From: Streptomyces sp. NBC_00341
Lineage (GTDB): Bacteria > Actinomycetota > Actinomycetes > Streptomycetales > Streptomycetaceae
Reading direction: 5' to 3'
NCBI RefSeq assembly: GCF_041435055.1
Contig: NZ_CP108002.1
Span: forward strand, 1,302,001-1,366,000
DNA: 64,000 nt
Shown here: positions 47,680 through 59,383 of the stretch, one piece after another
How the letters are laid out: each line of letters opens with the position of its first letter
Numbering within the stretch: position 1 is the first letter of the stretch
Notes under the pieces: generated by a model
The model's database searches: none
What the model saw: the letters and a program-made list of their open reading frames with translations, nothing else
Told to the model about the DNA's origin: nothing
Program-made: the position numbers and the translations under genes

Positions 47680-47904
47680 TCACTGAGTAGCCTGCTGGGC
47701 ACGGTCATTGTGCCGCACCTGCGCGCCGGTCCTCCGTTCGATGAACATAAAGATGCGCGCGAAATCAGCGTGCGGTTCCGGGTGCGGAAGGCGTCGACGG
47801 CACTGAGGGCAGGCGCTCTTGGGCCCGGCCGGGCTGTCGGCCGCCAGGTGCCGGCACCGGCTCTCCCCGGCCGGAACCCCCCGGCAGTATGAATCCAGCT
47901 GCAC
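47680..47904 (-). CDS. Possible small cysteine-containing protein (weak)
   Basis: The 320-base stretch 47668-47987 has only this candidate, 74 residues from a GTG at 47904. It contains two cysteine pairs ('SYCRGVPAGESRCRHL' and 'SACPQCRRRLPH') and then 'FARIFMFIERRTG'. Codon use is Streptomyces-like at first and weaker at the end. No clear ribosome-binding site is seen. It may be real, a zinc-ribbon-like peptide, or chance. Confidence 0.3.
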   Translation of the reverse strand: MQLDSYCRGVPAGESRCRHLAADSPAGPKSACPQCRRRLPHPEPHADFARIFMFIERRTGAQVRHNDRAQQATQ

Positions 47905-47930
47905 CGAGTTGACGCGACGGGGCCGGGGCG

Positions 47931-47964
47931 CGGTGTCCCCGGCCGCGGGCGGACGGGGACACCG
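47931..47964 (-). terminator. hisS terminator hairpin
   Basis: CGGTGTCCCC (47931-47940) pairs with GGGGACACCG (47955-47964) around a 14-base loop, just after the hisS stop at 47988 on the minus strand. Confidence 0.7.
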
Positions 47965-47987
47965 CCCGCCCGCGACCCGTGCGGGAC

Positions 47988-49250
47988 CTACGCGAGGCGC
48001 GCCTTGATCGCCTCGGTCACCTCGGCCAGCGCAACGGCCGTCTGCTCACCGGACTCCATGTCCTTGAGCTGCACGACGCCCTCGGCCAGATCGCGCTCGC
48101 CGGCCACGACGGTGAACCGCGCACCCGACCGGTTGGCGCTCTTCATCGCGCCCTTGAGACCGCGGCCACCGAACGCGAAGTCCGCGGCCACCCCCTCGCG
48201 GCGCAGCCGCGTCACGACGGCGAACAGCTTGCGCCGGGCCTCCTCGCCGAGCGGGACGGCGAAGACGCTGGTGGTCGAGGGCAGTTCGAGCTCGATGCCC
48301 TCCGCCTCCAGGGCGAGCACCGTGCGGTCCACGCCGAGCGCCCAGCCCACCGACGGGAGCGCCGGTCCGCCGATCACCTCGGAGAGGCCGTCGTACCGGC
48401 CGCCACCGCCCACCGCGGACTGCGAGCCCAGTCCGTCGTGGACGAACTCGAAGGTGGTGCGGGTGTAGTAGTCGAGGCCCCGGACGAGCTTCTCGTCGTC
48501 CTCGTACACCACGCCCGCCTCGTTGAGGAGGTCGCGGACCTCCTCGTGGTACGCCTTGCAGGCGTCGCAGAGGTAGTCGCGCAGCACCGGGGCGCCGGTC
48601 AGCTGCTTCTGGACCTCGGGGCGCTTGTCGTCGAGGACCCGGAGCGGGTTGATCTCGATGCGGCGGCGGGTCTCCTCGTCCAGGTCGAGCTCGCGCAGGA
48701 AGCCCTGGAGCGCGTCGCGGTAGACGGGCCGGCACTCCTTGTCGCCCAGCGAGTTCAGCAGGATGCGGAACTCACGCAGGCCCAGGGTGCGGTACGCCTG
48801 GTCGGCCAGGATGATCAGCTCGGCGTCCAGCGCCGGGTCCTCCGCGCCGATGGCCTCGGCACCGACCTGCGAGAAGTGGCGGTAGCGGCCCTTCTGCGGG
48901 CGCTCGTAGCGGTAGTAGGAGCCGGAGTACCAGAGCTTCACCGGCAGGTTGCCGAGCTTGTGGAGGTTGGCCTCCAGCGCGGCACGCAGCACGGAGGCGG
49001 TGCCCTCGGGGCGCAGCGCCAGCTGGGAGCCGCCCTTGGTGGTGAGGGTGTACATCTCCTTGCTCACGATGTCGGTGGACTCGCCGACGCCGCGGGAGAA
49101 GAGGGCCACGTCCTCGAAGCCGGGGGTCTCGATGTAGCCGTAGCCGGAGTTCTTCAGCGGTGCGGAGATCGCCTCACGCACCGCGAGGTACTTCGCTGAG
49201 TCGGGCGGGGTCAGGTCGTACGTGCCCTTGGGGGCCTTGAAGGTGCTCAC
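47988..49250 (-). CDS. hisS: Histidyl-tRNA synthetase
   Basis: HisS charges tRNA-His. The class II core shows '[14 protein letters not shown]', motif 2 '[19 protein letters not shown]' and the histidine-specific '[14 protein letters not shown]' with '[11 protein letters not shown]'. It has 420 residues and a GTG start. It follows the MBL hydrolase gene by 13 bases and is probably cotranscribed. Confidence 0.97.
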   Translation of the reverse strand: MSTFKAPKGTYDLTPPDSAKYLAVREAISAPLKNSGYGYIETPGFEDVALFSRGVGESTDIVSKEMYTLTTKGGSQLALRPEGTASVLRAALEANLHKLGNLPVKLWYSGSYYRYERPQKGRYRHFSQVGAEAIGAEDPALDAELIILADQAYRTLGLREFRILLNSLGDKECRPVYRDALQGFLRELDLDEETRRRIEINPLRVLDDKRPEVQKQLTGAPVLRDYLCDACKAYHEEVRDLLNEAGVVYEDDEKLVRGLDYYTRTTFEFVHDGLGSQSAVGGGGRYDGLSEVIGGPALPSVGWALGVDRTVLALEAEGIELELPSTTSVFAVPLGEEARRKLFAVVTRLRREGVAADFAFGGRGLKGAMKSANRSGARFTVVAGERDLAEGVVQLKDMESGEQTAVALAEVTEAIKARLA

Positions 49251-49263
49251 GATTTCGCTCTCG

Positions 49264-49950
49264 TCACATTCCTCGTCGGGGCGCGTCCATACCGTGCAGA
49301 TACGGGTTGGTGGCGCGCTCGCGGCCGATGGTCGTCTGGGGGCCGTGGCCGGACAGCACCACGGTCGAGTCGTCGAGCGGCAGGCACACGCGGGCCAGCG
49401 ACTCGAGGAGCTCGGCGTGGTCGCCGCCGGGCAGGTCGGTGCGTCCGACGGAGCCGGCGAAGAGCAGGTCGCCCGAGAAGAGAACCGGCGGAACCTCCGC
49501 GGCCTCGGGCATCCTGAACGTCACCGACCCCTTGGTATGGCCGGGCGCATGCGAGACACCGAACTCCAGACCGGCCAGCGTGAGCCGGGCGCCGTCGCCC
49601 AGCTCCTTGACGTCGTCCGGCTCCCCCACTGTCAGCTCGCCCATGAGCGGCATCCCGATGGAGCGGCCGAGGGCCTTCTCCGGGTCGCTCATCATGTATC
49701 GGTCCTCAGGGTGGATCCAGGCGGGGACATCGTGCGCGCCGCACACCGGGACGACCGAGGCGACGTGGTCGATGTGGCCGTGGGTGAGCACGACGGCGAC
49801 GGGCTTCAGCCGATGCTTGCGCAGTGCTTCCTCGACGCCTGACGCGGCCTGGTGGCCCGGGTCGATGATCACGCACTCCTCACCCGCGGCGGGGGCGACC
49901 AGGTAACAGTTGGTCCCCCAGGCCCCGGCGGGGAACCCGGCAATGAGCAC
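49264..49950 (-). CDS. Metallo-beta-lactamase-fold hydrolase, glyoxalase II-like
   Basis: The zinc motif '[14 protein letters not shown]' and the further ligands in '[11 protein letters not shown]' and '[16 protein letters not shown]' place it in the glyoxalase II/YcbL branch of the superfamily. It probably hydrolyses a thioester; the substrate is unknown. It has 228 residues from a GTG at 49950 with AAGGA upstream; the frame extends to 49992. It lies immediately before hisS and divergent from the cyclophilin gene. Confidence 0.9.
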   Translation of the reverse strand: MLIAGFPAGAWGTNCYLVAPAAGEECVIIDPGHQAASGVEEALRKHRLKPVAVVLTHGHIDHVASVVPVCGAHDVPAWIHPEDRYMMSDPEKALGRSIGMPLMGELTVGEPDDVKELGDGARLTLAGLEFGVSHAPGHTKGSVTFRMPEAAEVPPVLFSGDLLFAGSVGRTDLPGGDHAELLESLARVCLPLDDSTVVLSGHGPQTTIGRERATNPYLHGMDAPRRGM

Positions 49951-50098
49951 GATCGTCCTTAATGGTCGTCCGACGAGGGGTGGCGGCTGCACGGTCGCAG
50001 CAGTTCAGAGCCTACCGGCGCTCCTCATTCCACAGCTAACCCATATACGGTACGGGGCAACTCAGGCCCGAACACACGACGTACAAGGAGATCACCCG

Positions 50099-50899
50099 GT
50101 GGTCAGCAGCGATCAGCGGCGGCGGCAGCTCGCCAGGGAGAAGTTCGAGCGGCAGCAGCAGCGCCGGGAGGAGGCCCGTCACCGGACCCGGCGGCTGACG
50201 GTCATCATCACCTCCGCGGTGGCCGCGGTGGCCGTCATAGGCGGTATCACGTACTTCGCCACCGGCGACGACGGCAAGAAGGACAAGACCGACGCGGCGG
50301 CGAGCGCCAACCCGTCGGCGTCCCCCTCGGCATCTCCCTCGGCGAGCGAGAAGAGCGCGCCCGAGCCGGCGATGAAGATCGACAAGAAGGCGAAGTACAC
50401 CCTGTCGCTCAAGACGAGCCAGGGCGACATCGCGTTCACGATGGACGCGGCGAAGACCCCGCACACCACGAACTCCTTCAAGTCGCTCGCGGACAAGGGC
50501 TTCTTCGACGGCACCAAGTGCCACCGTCTGACCACGCAGGGTATTTTCGTCCTGCAGTGCGGTGACCCCAAGGGCGACGGCACCGGCGGTCCGGGCTACA
50601 CGATCCCGGACGAGAACCTCACCGCGCTGGGCAAGCCGGGCAAGGACAGCGCGGTGACCTACCCGGCGGGCACGGTGGCGATGGCCAACACGGGCCAGCC
50701 GCACACCGGTGGCAGCCAGTTCTTCCTGGTCTACAAGGACACCAAACTGCCGCCCACCTACACGCCGTTCGGCACGATGGACAAGGCGTCGCTGAAGGCC
50801 GTCGAGGCCATCGGCAAGGCGGGGGTCACCGGCGGCGCCGCCGACGGTGCGCCGAAGAAGGCCGTGAACATCTCGAAGGCCACCGTCGACAAGGCGTGA
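50099..50899 (+). CDS. Membrane-anchored cyclophilin-type peptidyl-prolyl isomerase
   Basis: The protein has 266 residues. A Gln/Arg-rich cytoplasmic start ('KFERQQQRREEARHRTRR') leads to a membrane helix (residues 33-55, 'LTVIITSAVAAVAVIGGITYF'), a Ser/Pro/Ala linker, and an extracellular cyclophilin domain ('LKTSQGDIAFTMDAAKTPHT', 'MANTGQPHTGGSQFFLVYKD', 'PPTYTPFGTM'). It helps fold secreted proteins. GTG at 50099 has AAGGAG eight bases upstream. Confidence 0.92.
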   Translation: MVSSDQRRRQLAREKFERQQQRREEARHRTRRLTVIITSAVAAVAVIGGITYFATGDDGKKDKTDAAASANPSASPSASPSASEKSAPEPAMKIDKKAKYTLSLKTSQGDIAFTMDAAKTPHTTNSFKSLADKGFFDGTKCHRLTTQGIFVLQCGDPKGDGTGGPGYTIPDENLTALGKPGKDSAVTYPAGTVAMANTGQPHTGGSQFFLVYKDTKLPPTYTPFGTMDKASLKAVEAIGKAGVTGGAADGAPKKAVNISKATVDKA

Positions 50900-50971
50900 G
50901 CACCGCGGGCCCCGGCATGATCCGCACGGCGGCACCGGACGCGGGCCGGATAATTTCGGCCGCGCGGAGTG

Positions 50972-51001
50972 CGGACAGCCGGGTGGCCCGTCGCCTAGAT
51001 T
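50972..51001 (+). promoter_or_regulatory. Candidate promoter of the DUF349 gene
   Basis: CGGACA (50972-50977) and TAGATT (50996-51001), spacer 18, about 95 bases before the GTG start. Confidence 0.5.
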
Positions 51002-51012
51002 GGCGTTGTGCA

Positions 51013-51079
51013 GGGCGGGCGCTGCCCGCCCCAGGAAACTGTGGACGATGCCAGGGGGGTGAACCCTCTCGCGGGCATC
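51013..51079 (+). promoter_or_regulatory. Two-hairpin leader of the DUF349 gene
   Basis: GGGCGGGC-GCT-GCCCGCCC (51013-51031) is an eight-base stem with a three-base loop. A second hairpin closes GATGCC (51047-51052) with GGCATC (51074-51079) over an inner AGGG/CCCT stem. Both precede GGAGGAGG at the ribosome-binding site. A riboregulator or a processing structure is possible; no known class was recognised. Confidence 0.5.
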
Positions 51080-51095
51080 AGGTGGAGGAGGCGCT

Positions 51096-52325
51096 GTGAG
51101 CAGCGACCCGTGGGGCCGTGTCGATGAGACAGGCACCGTGTACGTGCGTACCGCCGACGGCGAGCAGGTCGTCGGATCGTGGCAGGCCGGTTCTCCGGCG
51201 GAGGCCCTGGCCTACTTCGAGCGCAAGTACGAGGGCATTGTGGTCGAGATCGGCCTCCTGGAGCGGCGGGTGAAGACCACCGATCTGTCCGCGAAGGACG
51301 CGACGACCGCCATCGAGCATCTGCGTGCGCAGGTCGACGAGCACCACGCCGTCGGGGACCTGGACGCGCTGCGCAAGCGGCTGGACGCCCTGGTGGCGAC
51401 GGTCGACTCCCGGCGGGAGGAGCGCAAGGCCCAGAAGGCGAAGCAGACCGACGAGGCGAAGCACGCCAAGGAGGCGCTGGTCGTCGAGGCCGAGGAGCTG
51501 GCGCAGAGCGAGCAGTGGCGCTCGGCGGGCGAGCGGCTCCGTGCGCTCGTCGACACGTGGAAGGGCCTGCCCAGGCTCGACCGCAAGTCGGACGACGAGC
51601 TGTGGCACCGCTTCTCCCACGCGCGCTCGGCGTTCTCCAAGCGCCGCAAGGCCCACTTCGCCTCGCTGGACGCCCAGCGCGAGGAGGCCCGCAAGGCCAA
51701 GGAGAAGCTGGTCGTCGAGGCCGAGTCGCTGTCCCGCTCGTCCGACTGGGGCACGACGGCCGCCCGCTACCGCGACCTGATGACGGAGTGGAAGGCCGCC
51801 GGCCGTGCCCAGCGCGAGGCGGAGGACGATCTGTGGAACCGTTTCCGCGGTGCCCAGGACGTCTTCTTCGCCGCCCGCAGTGAGGTGTTCGCGGAGCGTG
51901 ACGCGGAGCAGGGCGAGAACCTCAAGGTCAAGGAGGAGCTCGCGGTCGAGGCCGAGAAGCTGCTGCCGGTGAAGGACCTGAAGGCCTCCAGGGCGGCGTT
52001 CCGGGCCATCAACGAGCGCTGGGAGGCCATCGGCCACGTACCGCGTGACGCCCGCCCGAGGATCGAGGCGCGGATGCACACGGTGGAGCGTGCGCTCCAG
52101 GAGGCCGAGGAGTCGGAGTGGCGCCGGACCAACCCGGAGGCCCGTGCCCGTGCCGCGGGTCTGACCGGGCAGCTCCAGTCGGCCGTGGACAAGTTGCGCA
52201 CCCAGATCGACACGGCGCGCGCCTCGGGCAACAACGCCCGTGCGGACAAGCTCGCCCGCGAGCTGGAGGGCCGGCAGGCGCTCCTTGACCAGGCCCTGAA
52301 GGGCCTTGAGGAGTTCGGCGGCTGA
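51096..52325 (+). CDS. DUF349 coiled-coil protein
   Basis: The protein has 409 residues with three or four DUF349 units of about 70 residues, each helical with a 'W..RF..A...F' pattern ('ELWHRFSHARSAFSKRRK', 'DLWNRFRGAQDVFFAARS', 'INERWEAIGHVPRDARPR'). The whole is charged and probably a long coiled coil. Its biochemical role is unknown. GTG at 51096 follows a strong GGAGGAGG. It is convergent with relA. Confidence 0.88.
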   Translation: MSSDPWGRVDETGTVYVRTADGEQVVGSWQAGSPAEALAYFERKYEGIVVEIGLLERRVKTTDLSAKDATTAIEHLRAQVDEHHAVGDLDALRKRLDALVATVDSRREERKAQKAKQTDEAKHAKEALVVEAEELAQSEQWRSAGERLRALVDTWKGLPRLDRKSDDELWHRFSHARSAFSKRRKAHFASLDAQREEARKAKEKLVVEAESLSRSSDWGTTAARYRDLMTEWKAAGRAQREAEDDLWNRFRGAQDVFFAARSEVFAERDAEQGENLKVKEELAVEAEKLLPVKDLKASRAAFRAINERWEAIGHVPRDARPRIEARMHTVERALQEAEESEWRRTNPEARARAAGLTGQLQSAVDKLRTQIDTARASGNNARADKLARELEGRQALLDQALKGLEEFGG

Positions 52326-52350
52326 GACCGGCCCGCCGGTTTCCGTAGGT

Positions 52351-52385
52351 GAAGGGCCCCTCCGCCGGTGGCGGAGGGGCCCTTC
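52351..52385. terminator. Bidirectional terminator, DUF349 / relA
   Basis: A perfect 16-base stem (52351-52366 with 52370-52385) closes a three-base GGT loop between convergent stops. Confidence 0.88.
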
Positions 52386-52427
52386 CACGTCACGCGCGGG
52401 GCTGTACGGCCCGTCGGGCGGCCCGGG

Positions 52428-55004
<2,577 letters not shown>

Positions 55005-55098
55005 GAGCGCTCCTCGTGCGGATCCGGACACCCGGAAAGGCCATCGTAACGACCCTGCGGCCGCTCCTCCCCCGGGGACCGTGAGAGCCCGCACAACG

Positions 55099-55136
55099 CG
55101 AAGCGGGCACCCGGTTGTTCCCGGGTGCCCGCTTCG
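55099..55136 (-). terminator. apt (sec operon) terminator
   Basis: A perfect 16-base stem (55099-55114 with 55121-55136) with a six-base loop, between the apt stop and the relA start. Confidence 0.85.
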
Positions 55137-55175
55137 GTGCCTGTCATGCGGTGCGACGTGCGGCCCGCAGGGGGT

Positions 55176-55730
55176 TCAGACCGTGATCAGGGCGTCCAGC
55201 GGAGCGCCCTTCAGGCTCTCCTCCAGGCGCGCCCGGCCGGCCAGGAATCCCAGCTCCATGAGGACGGCGACGCCCGCGACACCGGCTCCGGCCCGCCGGA
55301 TCAGCTCCAGCGAGGCTGCGGCGGTGCCACCGGTGGCCAGCACGTCGTCGATGACCATGACCCGGTCCTCTGCGGACAGGTCCTCCGCATGGATCTCGAT
55401 CTCGGCGCTGCCGTACTCCAGCTCGTACGTCTGGGCGAGCGTGGCACCGGGCAGCTTGCCGGCCTTGCGGACCGGGACGAAGCCGAGCCCGGCCCGTACC
55501 GCGACCGGTGCGGCCAGGATGAAGCCGCGGGCCTCCAGACCGACGATCTTCGTGGCGCCGTGCCGTACGCACAGCTCCGCCAGCGCTTCGGTGAGCGCGG
55601 TGAAGGCCACCGGGTCCGCCAGCAGCGGGGTGATGTCCTTGAACATCACCCCCGGCTTCGGGTAGTCGGCCACGTCACGGATCCGGCTGAGCAGGAGGTC
55701 CCTGGTGCTCGCGGTCGTGCTGCTGGTCAT
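55176..55730 (-). CDS. apt: Adenine phosphoribosyltransferase
   Basis: Apt salvages adenine to AMP with PRPP. The PRPP loop is 'RVMVIDDVLATGGTAAASL', and 'DYPKPGVMFKDITPLLADP' and 'VGLEARGFILAAPVA' are conserved. It has 184 residues. Its ATG overlaps the secF stop by four bases, giving the secD-secF-apt-relA order typical of actinobacteria. Confidence 0.97.
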   Translation of the reverse strand: MTSSTTASTRDLLLSRIRDVADYPKPGVMFKDITPLLADPVAFTALTEALAELCVRHGATKIVGLEARGFILAAPVAVRAGLGFVPVRKAGKLPGATLAQTYELEYGSAEIEIHAEDLSAEDRVMVIDDVLATGGTAAASLELIRRAGAGVAGVAVLMELGFLAGRARLEESLKGAPLDALITV

Positions 55731-56851
55731 CGGCGCTTCCCCGGGGTCCGGCCATGGCCCCTGGGGGGCTCCTGGCGCTGTCCGACGACGGCACCGGCGG
55801 GTGCGGCGTCCTGTGCGGCGTCCTGTGTGACGCCCCGGTCCGCCCGGTCCGACTGCTCGGCCTCGGAGAGCTCGCCCTTGGCGGCGGCTGCCGCGCGCTT
55901 GGCGAGAACCCGCTTCTTCAGGGCCTTCATCTGCGGTTCGCGTTCCTTGAGGTCGGCGACGAGCGGAGTGGCGATGAAGATCGAGGAGTACGCACCGGCG
56001 GCGAGGCCGACGAAGAGCGCCAGGGAGATGTCGTTCAGCATGCCCGCGCCGAGGACACCGCCACCGATGAACAGCAGACCGGCGACCGGCAGCAGCGCGA
56101 CGATCGTGGTGTTGATCGAACGGACCAGCGTGCCGTTGATCGAGCGGTTGGCGATCTCGCTGTACGTCCACCGGGTCTGCTTGGTGATCCCCTTCGTGCC
56201 CTCCTTCAGGCTGTCGAAGACGACGACCGTGTCGTAGAGGGAGTAACCGAGGATCGTCAGCAGACCGATCACGGTGCCCGGGGTGACCTCGAAGCCGACC
56301 AGGGCGTAGATGCCGACCGTGATGGTGATGTCGTGGATCAGCGCGACCAGGGCCGCGATGGCCATGCGCCATTCGAAGGCGATGGCCAGATAGATCACGA
56401 CGAGGACCATGAAGACGCCGAGGCCGGTCCACGCCTTGTTGGCGATCTGCTCACCCCAGCTGGGGCCGACCAGGTCGGCGGCGATCTTCTCCTCGGGGAC
56501 GCTGAGGCCCTTGGAGAGGTCGCCCTTGATCGCGTCCGACTTCGAGGTGTCCACCTCGGTGATCTGGATGCGCAGGCCGCCGTTGCCCAGCTTCTGGACG
56601 ATGGCCTGGTGACCCGAGGACGTCGACGCCAGGTCTTCCGCCTTTTCGACGGAGACGCTCGTCTTCGGTGTGGTGAAGACGGCGCCGCCCTTGAACTCGA
56701 TGCCCATGTTCAGGCCGCTGACCGCCAGGCCGACGATGGCCGTGATGGTGATCAGGATCGAGATGCCGTACCAGATCTTGCGGTTGCCGATGAAGTCGTA
56801 GCCGACCTCGCCGCGGTAGAGACGGGCGCCGAGATTGCCGAGTCGCGACAT
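55727..56851 (-). CDS. secF: Protein translocase subunit SecF
   Basis: SecF works with SecD in proton-driven pulling of secreted proteins. It has six predicted membrane helices; 'GIEFKGGAVF' is the D2-like motif and 'GYSLYDTVVVFDSLKE' the conserved D4-like region. It has 374 residues from the ATG at 56851, which begins one base after the secD stop codon; the frame extends to 56887. The C-terminal 60 residues are Ala/Arg/Asp-rich and disordered. Confidence 0.96.
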   Translation of the reverse strand: MSRLGNLGARLYRGEVGYDFIGNRKIWYGISILITITAIVGLAVSGLNMGIEFKGGAVFTTPKTSVSVEKAEDLASTSSGHQAIVQKLGNGGLRIQITEVDTSKSDAIKGDLSKGLSVPEEKIAADLVGPSWGEQIANKAWTGLGVFMVLVVIYLAIAFEWRMAIAALVALIHDITITVGIYALVGFEVTPGTVIGLLTILGYSLYDTVVVFDSLKEGTKGITKQTRWTYSEIANRSINGTLVRSINTTIVALLPVAGLLFIGGGVLGAGMLNDISLALFVGLAAGAYSSIFIATPLVADLKEREPQMKALKKRVLAKRAAAAAKGELSEAEQSDRADRGVTQDAAQDAAPAGAVVGQRQEPPRGHGRTPGKRR

Positions 56852-56852
56852 C

Positions 56853-58595
56853 TCACGCCTCCTTCGGGTCGGTGGGGGCGTTGACACGGCGTGAACGGCG
56901 CAGCGGCGGCTTGGCGCCGAGCCGCTTCGGGTCCAGACCGGACCACGGGTGACCGCTCGCGAAGAACTTCTTGCGGGCCATCAGCGTCATGACGGGCTTG
57001 GTGAAGAGGAACACCACGACCACGTCGAGCAGAGTGGTGAGCCCCAGCGTGAACGCGAAGCCCTGGACCTTTCCGACGGTGACGACGAACAGCACCGCCG
57101 CGGCCAGGAACGACACGAAGTCAGAGACCAGGATGGTGCGCCGGGCCCGCGGCCAGGCCCGCTCGACGGCGGGACGGAGCGTGCGGCCCTCGCGGATCTC
57201 GTCACGGATGCGTTCGAAGTACACGATGAACGAGTCCGCGGTGATTCCGATCGCCACGATGGCGCCGCAGACAGCGGGCAGGTTCAGCGCGAATCCGATG
57301 GCCGGGCCGAGCAGCGACATGATCGTGTACGTCAGGATGCCGGAGACCAGCAGGCTGAGGAGCGCGATGAGCGCCAGTCCGCGGTAGTAGGCCACCAGGT
57401 AGATGACGACCAGGGCCAGGCCGATGGCACCGGCGATCAGGCCCGCCTTGAGCTGCTCACCGCCGAGCGCGGCGGTGACGGTGGTGACGCTCTGCTCCTG
57501 GAAGGAGAGCGGCAGCGCACCGTAGGAGAGCACGTTGGCCAGGTCCTCCGCGGACTGCTGGGTGAAGCTGCCGGAGATCTCGGCGTCGGCGCTCAGCGCC
57601 TCCCTCACGGAGGGCGCCGAGACCACTTCGCCGTCGAGCGCGATGGCGAACTGGTTCTGCGGCTCCTGCTGCTGCGCGAGCGTGCCGGTGATCTTCTGGA
57701 ACTTCTTGGCGCCGCCGCCGGTGAAGCCCATCTGGACGATCCACTGACCGGACTGCTGGTTGATCGCAGCCTTCGCACTGTCGACGTCCGTGCCGTCGAC
57801 AGCGGCCGGGCCGAGCACGTACTTGGCGGAGCCGTCCTGCTCGCAGGCGACGACGGTGTCGGTGGCCTTGGAGCCCTGGGCCACCTTGGACCGGCCGGCC
57901 TTGGTGGAGCAGTCGAGCGCCTCGAACTTCTTCTGCAGCTTGGCGGCGGCCGCCTGCTCCTCGGCGGACGGCGTCGGCGTGCCGTTCGCCTTCGGGGTCT
58001 CGCTGGCGTTCGGAGTGGGCGTGGAGTCGGCCTTCAGGGCGCCGGTGACCGCGCGGCCCTGGGTGGTGGCGCTCGCGCTCGGCTTCCCGGACGGGCTCGA
58101 CGCCTTGTCGGAGGCGGTGGAGCTCGGCGACGGAGACGGGCTGCCCTTGCCGGAGGACGAGGCGCTGGGCTCAGGGGTGGGCGTTCCCTGGGCGACTGTC
58201 AACACCGGCCGGAAGTACAGCTTGGCCGTCGTACCGACCTGCTGCCGGGCCTGGGCGGAGTTCGTGCCCTTGGGGATGTTGACGATGATGTTGCTCTTGC
58301 CCTGGGTCTGGACCTCGGCCTCGGAGACACCAAGACCGTTGACGCGGCGTTCCATGATCTGGACCGCCGTGTCCATGTTGGTCTTGTTGATCGCCGATTC
58401 CTGGCCGGGCTCGGCCTTCGCCTCTAGCGTGATGGACGTGCCACCCGCCAGGTCGATGCCGAGTCGCGGCGTCGGCTGATGGGCCAGGAACATCCCGCCG
58501 GTGAGCGCGACCATGGCGATCAGGATCAGAGCCAGGGCACGCCCCGGCCTGCCCTGACCGCCGGCCGGACCTCGGCCCTTCTTCGGTGCTGCCAC
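56853..58595 (-). CDS. secD: Protein translocase subunit SecD
   Basis: SecD has an N-terminal membrane helix ('ALALILIAMVALTGGMFLA'), 'RLGIDLAGGTSITLEAK', a large extracytoplasmic P1 domain, and five C-terminal membrane helices with 'IGITADSFIVYFERIRDEIR'. The P1 part holds a Ser/Pro/Thr-rich low-complexity insert of about 85 residues (about 145-230), as often seen in streptomycete SecD. It has 580 residues and a GTG start. Confidence 0.96.
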   Translation of the reverse strand: MAAPKKGRGPAGGQGRPGRALALILIAMVALTGGMFLAHQPTPRLGIDLAGGTSITLEAKAEPGQESAINKTNMDTAVQIMERRVNGLGVSEAEVQTQGKSNIIVNIPKGTNSAQARQQVGTTAKLYFRPVLTVAQGTPTPEPSASSSGKGSPSPSPSSTASDKASSPSGKPSASATTQGRAVTGALKADSTPTPNASETPKANGTPTPSAEEQAAAAKLQKKFEALDCSTKAGRSKVAQGSKATDTVVACEQDGSAKYVLGPAAVDGTDVDSAKAAINQQSGQWIVQMGFTGGGAKKFQKITGTLAQQQEPQNQFAIALDGEVVSAPSVREALSADAEISGSFTQQSAEDLANVLSYGALPLSFQEQSVTTVTAALGGEQLKAGLIAGAIGLALVVIYLVAYYRGLALIALLSLLVSGILTYTIMSLLGPAIGFALNLPAVCGAIVAIGITADSFIVYFERIRDEIREGRTLRPAVERAWPRARRTILVSDFVSFLAAAVLFVVTVGKVQGFAFTLGLTTLLDVVVVFLFTKPVMTLMARKKFFASGHPWSGLDPKRLGAKPPLRRSRRVNAPTDPKEA

Positions 58596-58739
58596 CTTCT
58601 CGTTTCTCCCTGTCCAACCGCCACGCGCCGGTACGCGCCCAAGCGGCCACGAAGTGTAGTGGGGACCCGCCCCGCAGAAGACCGCACGGTCCGGGGACTG
58701 CCGGATGCCTGTGGGCTCACGGCATCCCCGGGTCGTGTG

Positions 58740-59219
58740 CTACTTCGCGTCGGCCTCGCCGTCGGACTTGCCGTCGGACTTCTTGTCGGCCGGCTCCGTG
58801 TCGTCCGCCTCGTCCTTCTTGCCGAGGTCGATCTTCGCGACGTCGTCGTCCGCGGCAGTGTCGTCGGCGTCGTCGAGCTCGGTCAGCGAGGAGGCGTCGT
58901 CGGGCACGACCGCGCCGTCGACGTCGAGCTCTTCCTCGTCACCGTGGACGATGCGGTTGTACTCCGCGTCGTCGAGGACGGCACCGATCGAGTTCTTGGC
59001 ATAGACGGCGTGGACGCCGGGAGCGATCTCGAGGAGGACCGAGTCGTCGTGAAGCTCCTTGACGGTGGCGTACATGCCCCCGATCGTCCGGACGCCGGTA
59101 CCGGGCTGCATTTCATTGCGCATGTTCGCAGCCGCCGCCTGCTTCTTCTTGGCGGACCGCGTCATCAGGAACATGGCCCCGATGAGCACGATGAAGGGGA
59201 GGAGAGTCACGGGATTCAC
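58740..59219 (-). CDS. yajC: Preprotein translocase subunit YajC
   Basis: YajC is a small accessory partner of SecDF. One membrane helix ('VTLLPFIVLIGAMFLMT') is followed by the basic 'RSAKKKQAAA' and the conserved 'GTGVRTIGGMYATV'. The second half is a strongly acidic tail (Asp/Glu runs) to residue 159. GTG at 59219 with AAGGAAA upstream. The frame extends to 59300 but the family start is 'VNPVTLLPF'. Confidence 0.93.
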   Translation of the reverse strand: MNPVTLLPFIVLIGAMFLMTRSAKKKQAAAANMRNEMQPGTGVRTIGGMYATVKELHDDSVLLEIAPGVHAVYAKNSIGAVLDDAEYNRIVHGDEEELDVDGAVVPDDASSLTELDDADDTAADDDVAKIDLGKKDEADDTEPADKKSDGKSDGEADAK

Positions 59220-59383
59220 GGGACGAGTTTCCTTCGCACGACCGCACTGGAGAGCGGCCTGGTCTACGGGGGTGGGTACACCGACCTTTAAGGGCGGCAT
59301 CGGCGGAGTCTAAGCGAGTCCGCATCGATGGAACAACGCCCAGCATGGCACCCGGGTTCCGCTGCGGGCCAACCTGTGACTCA

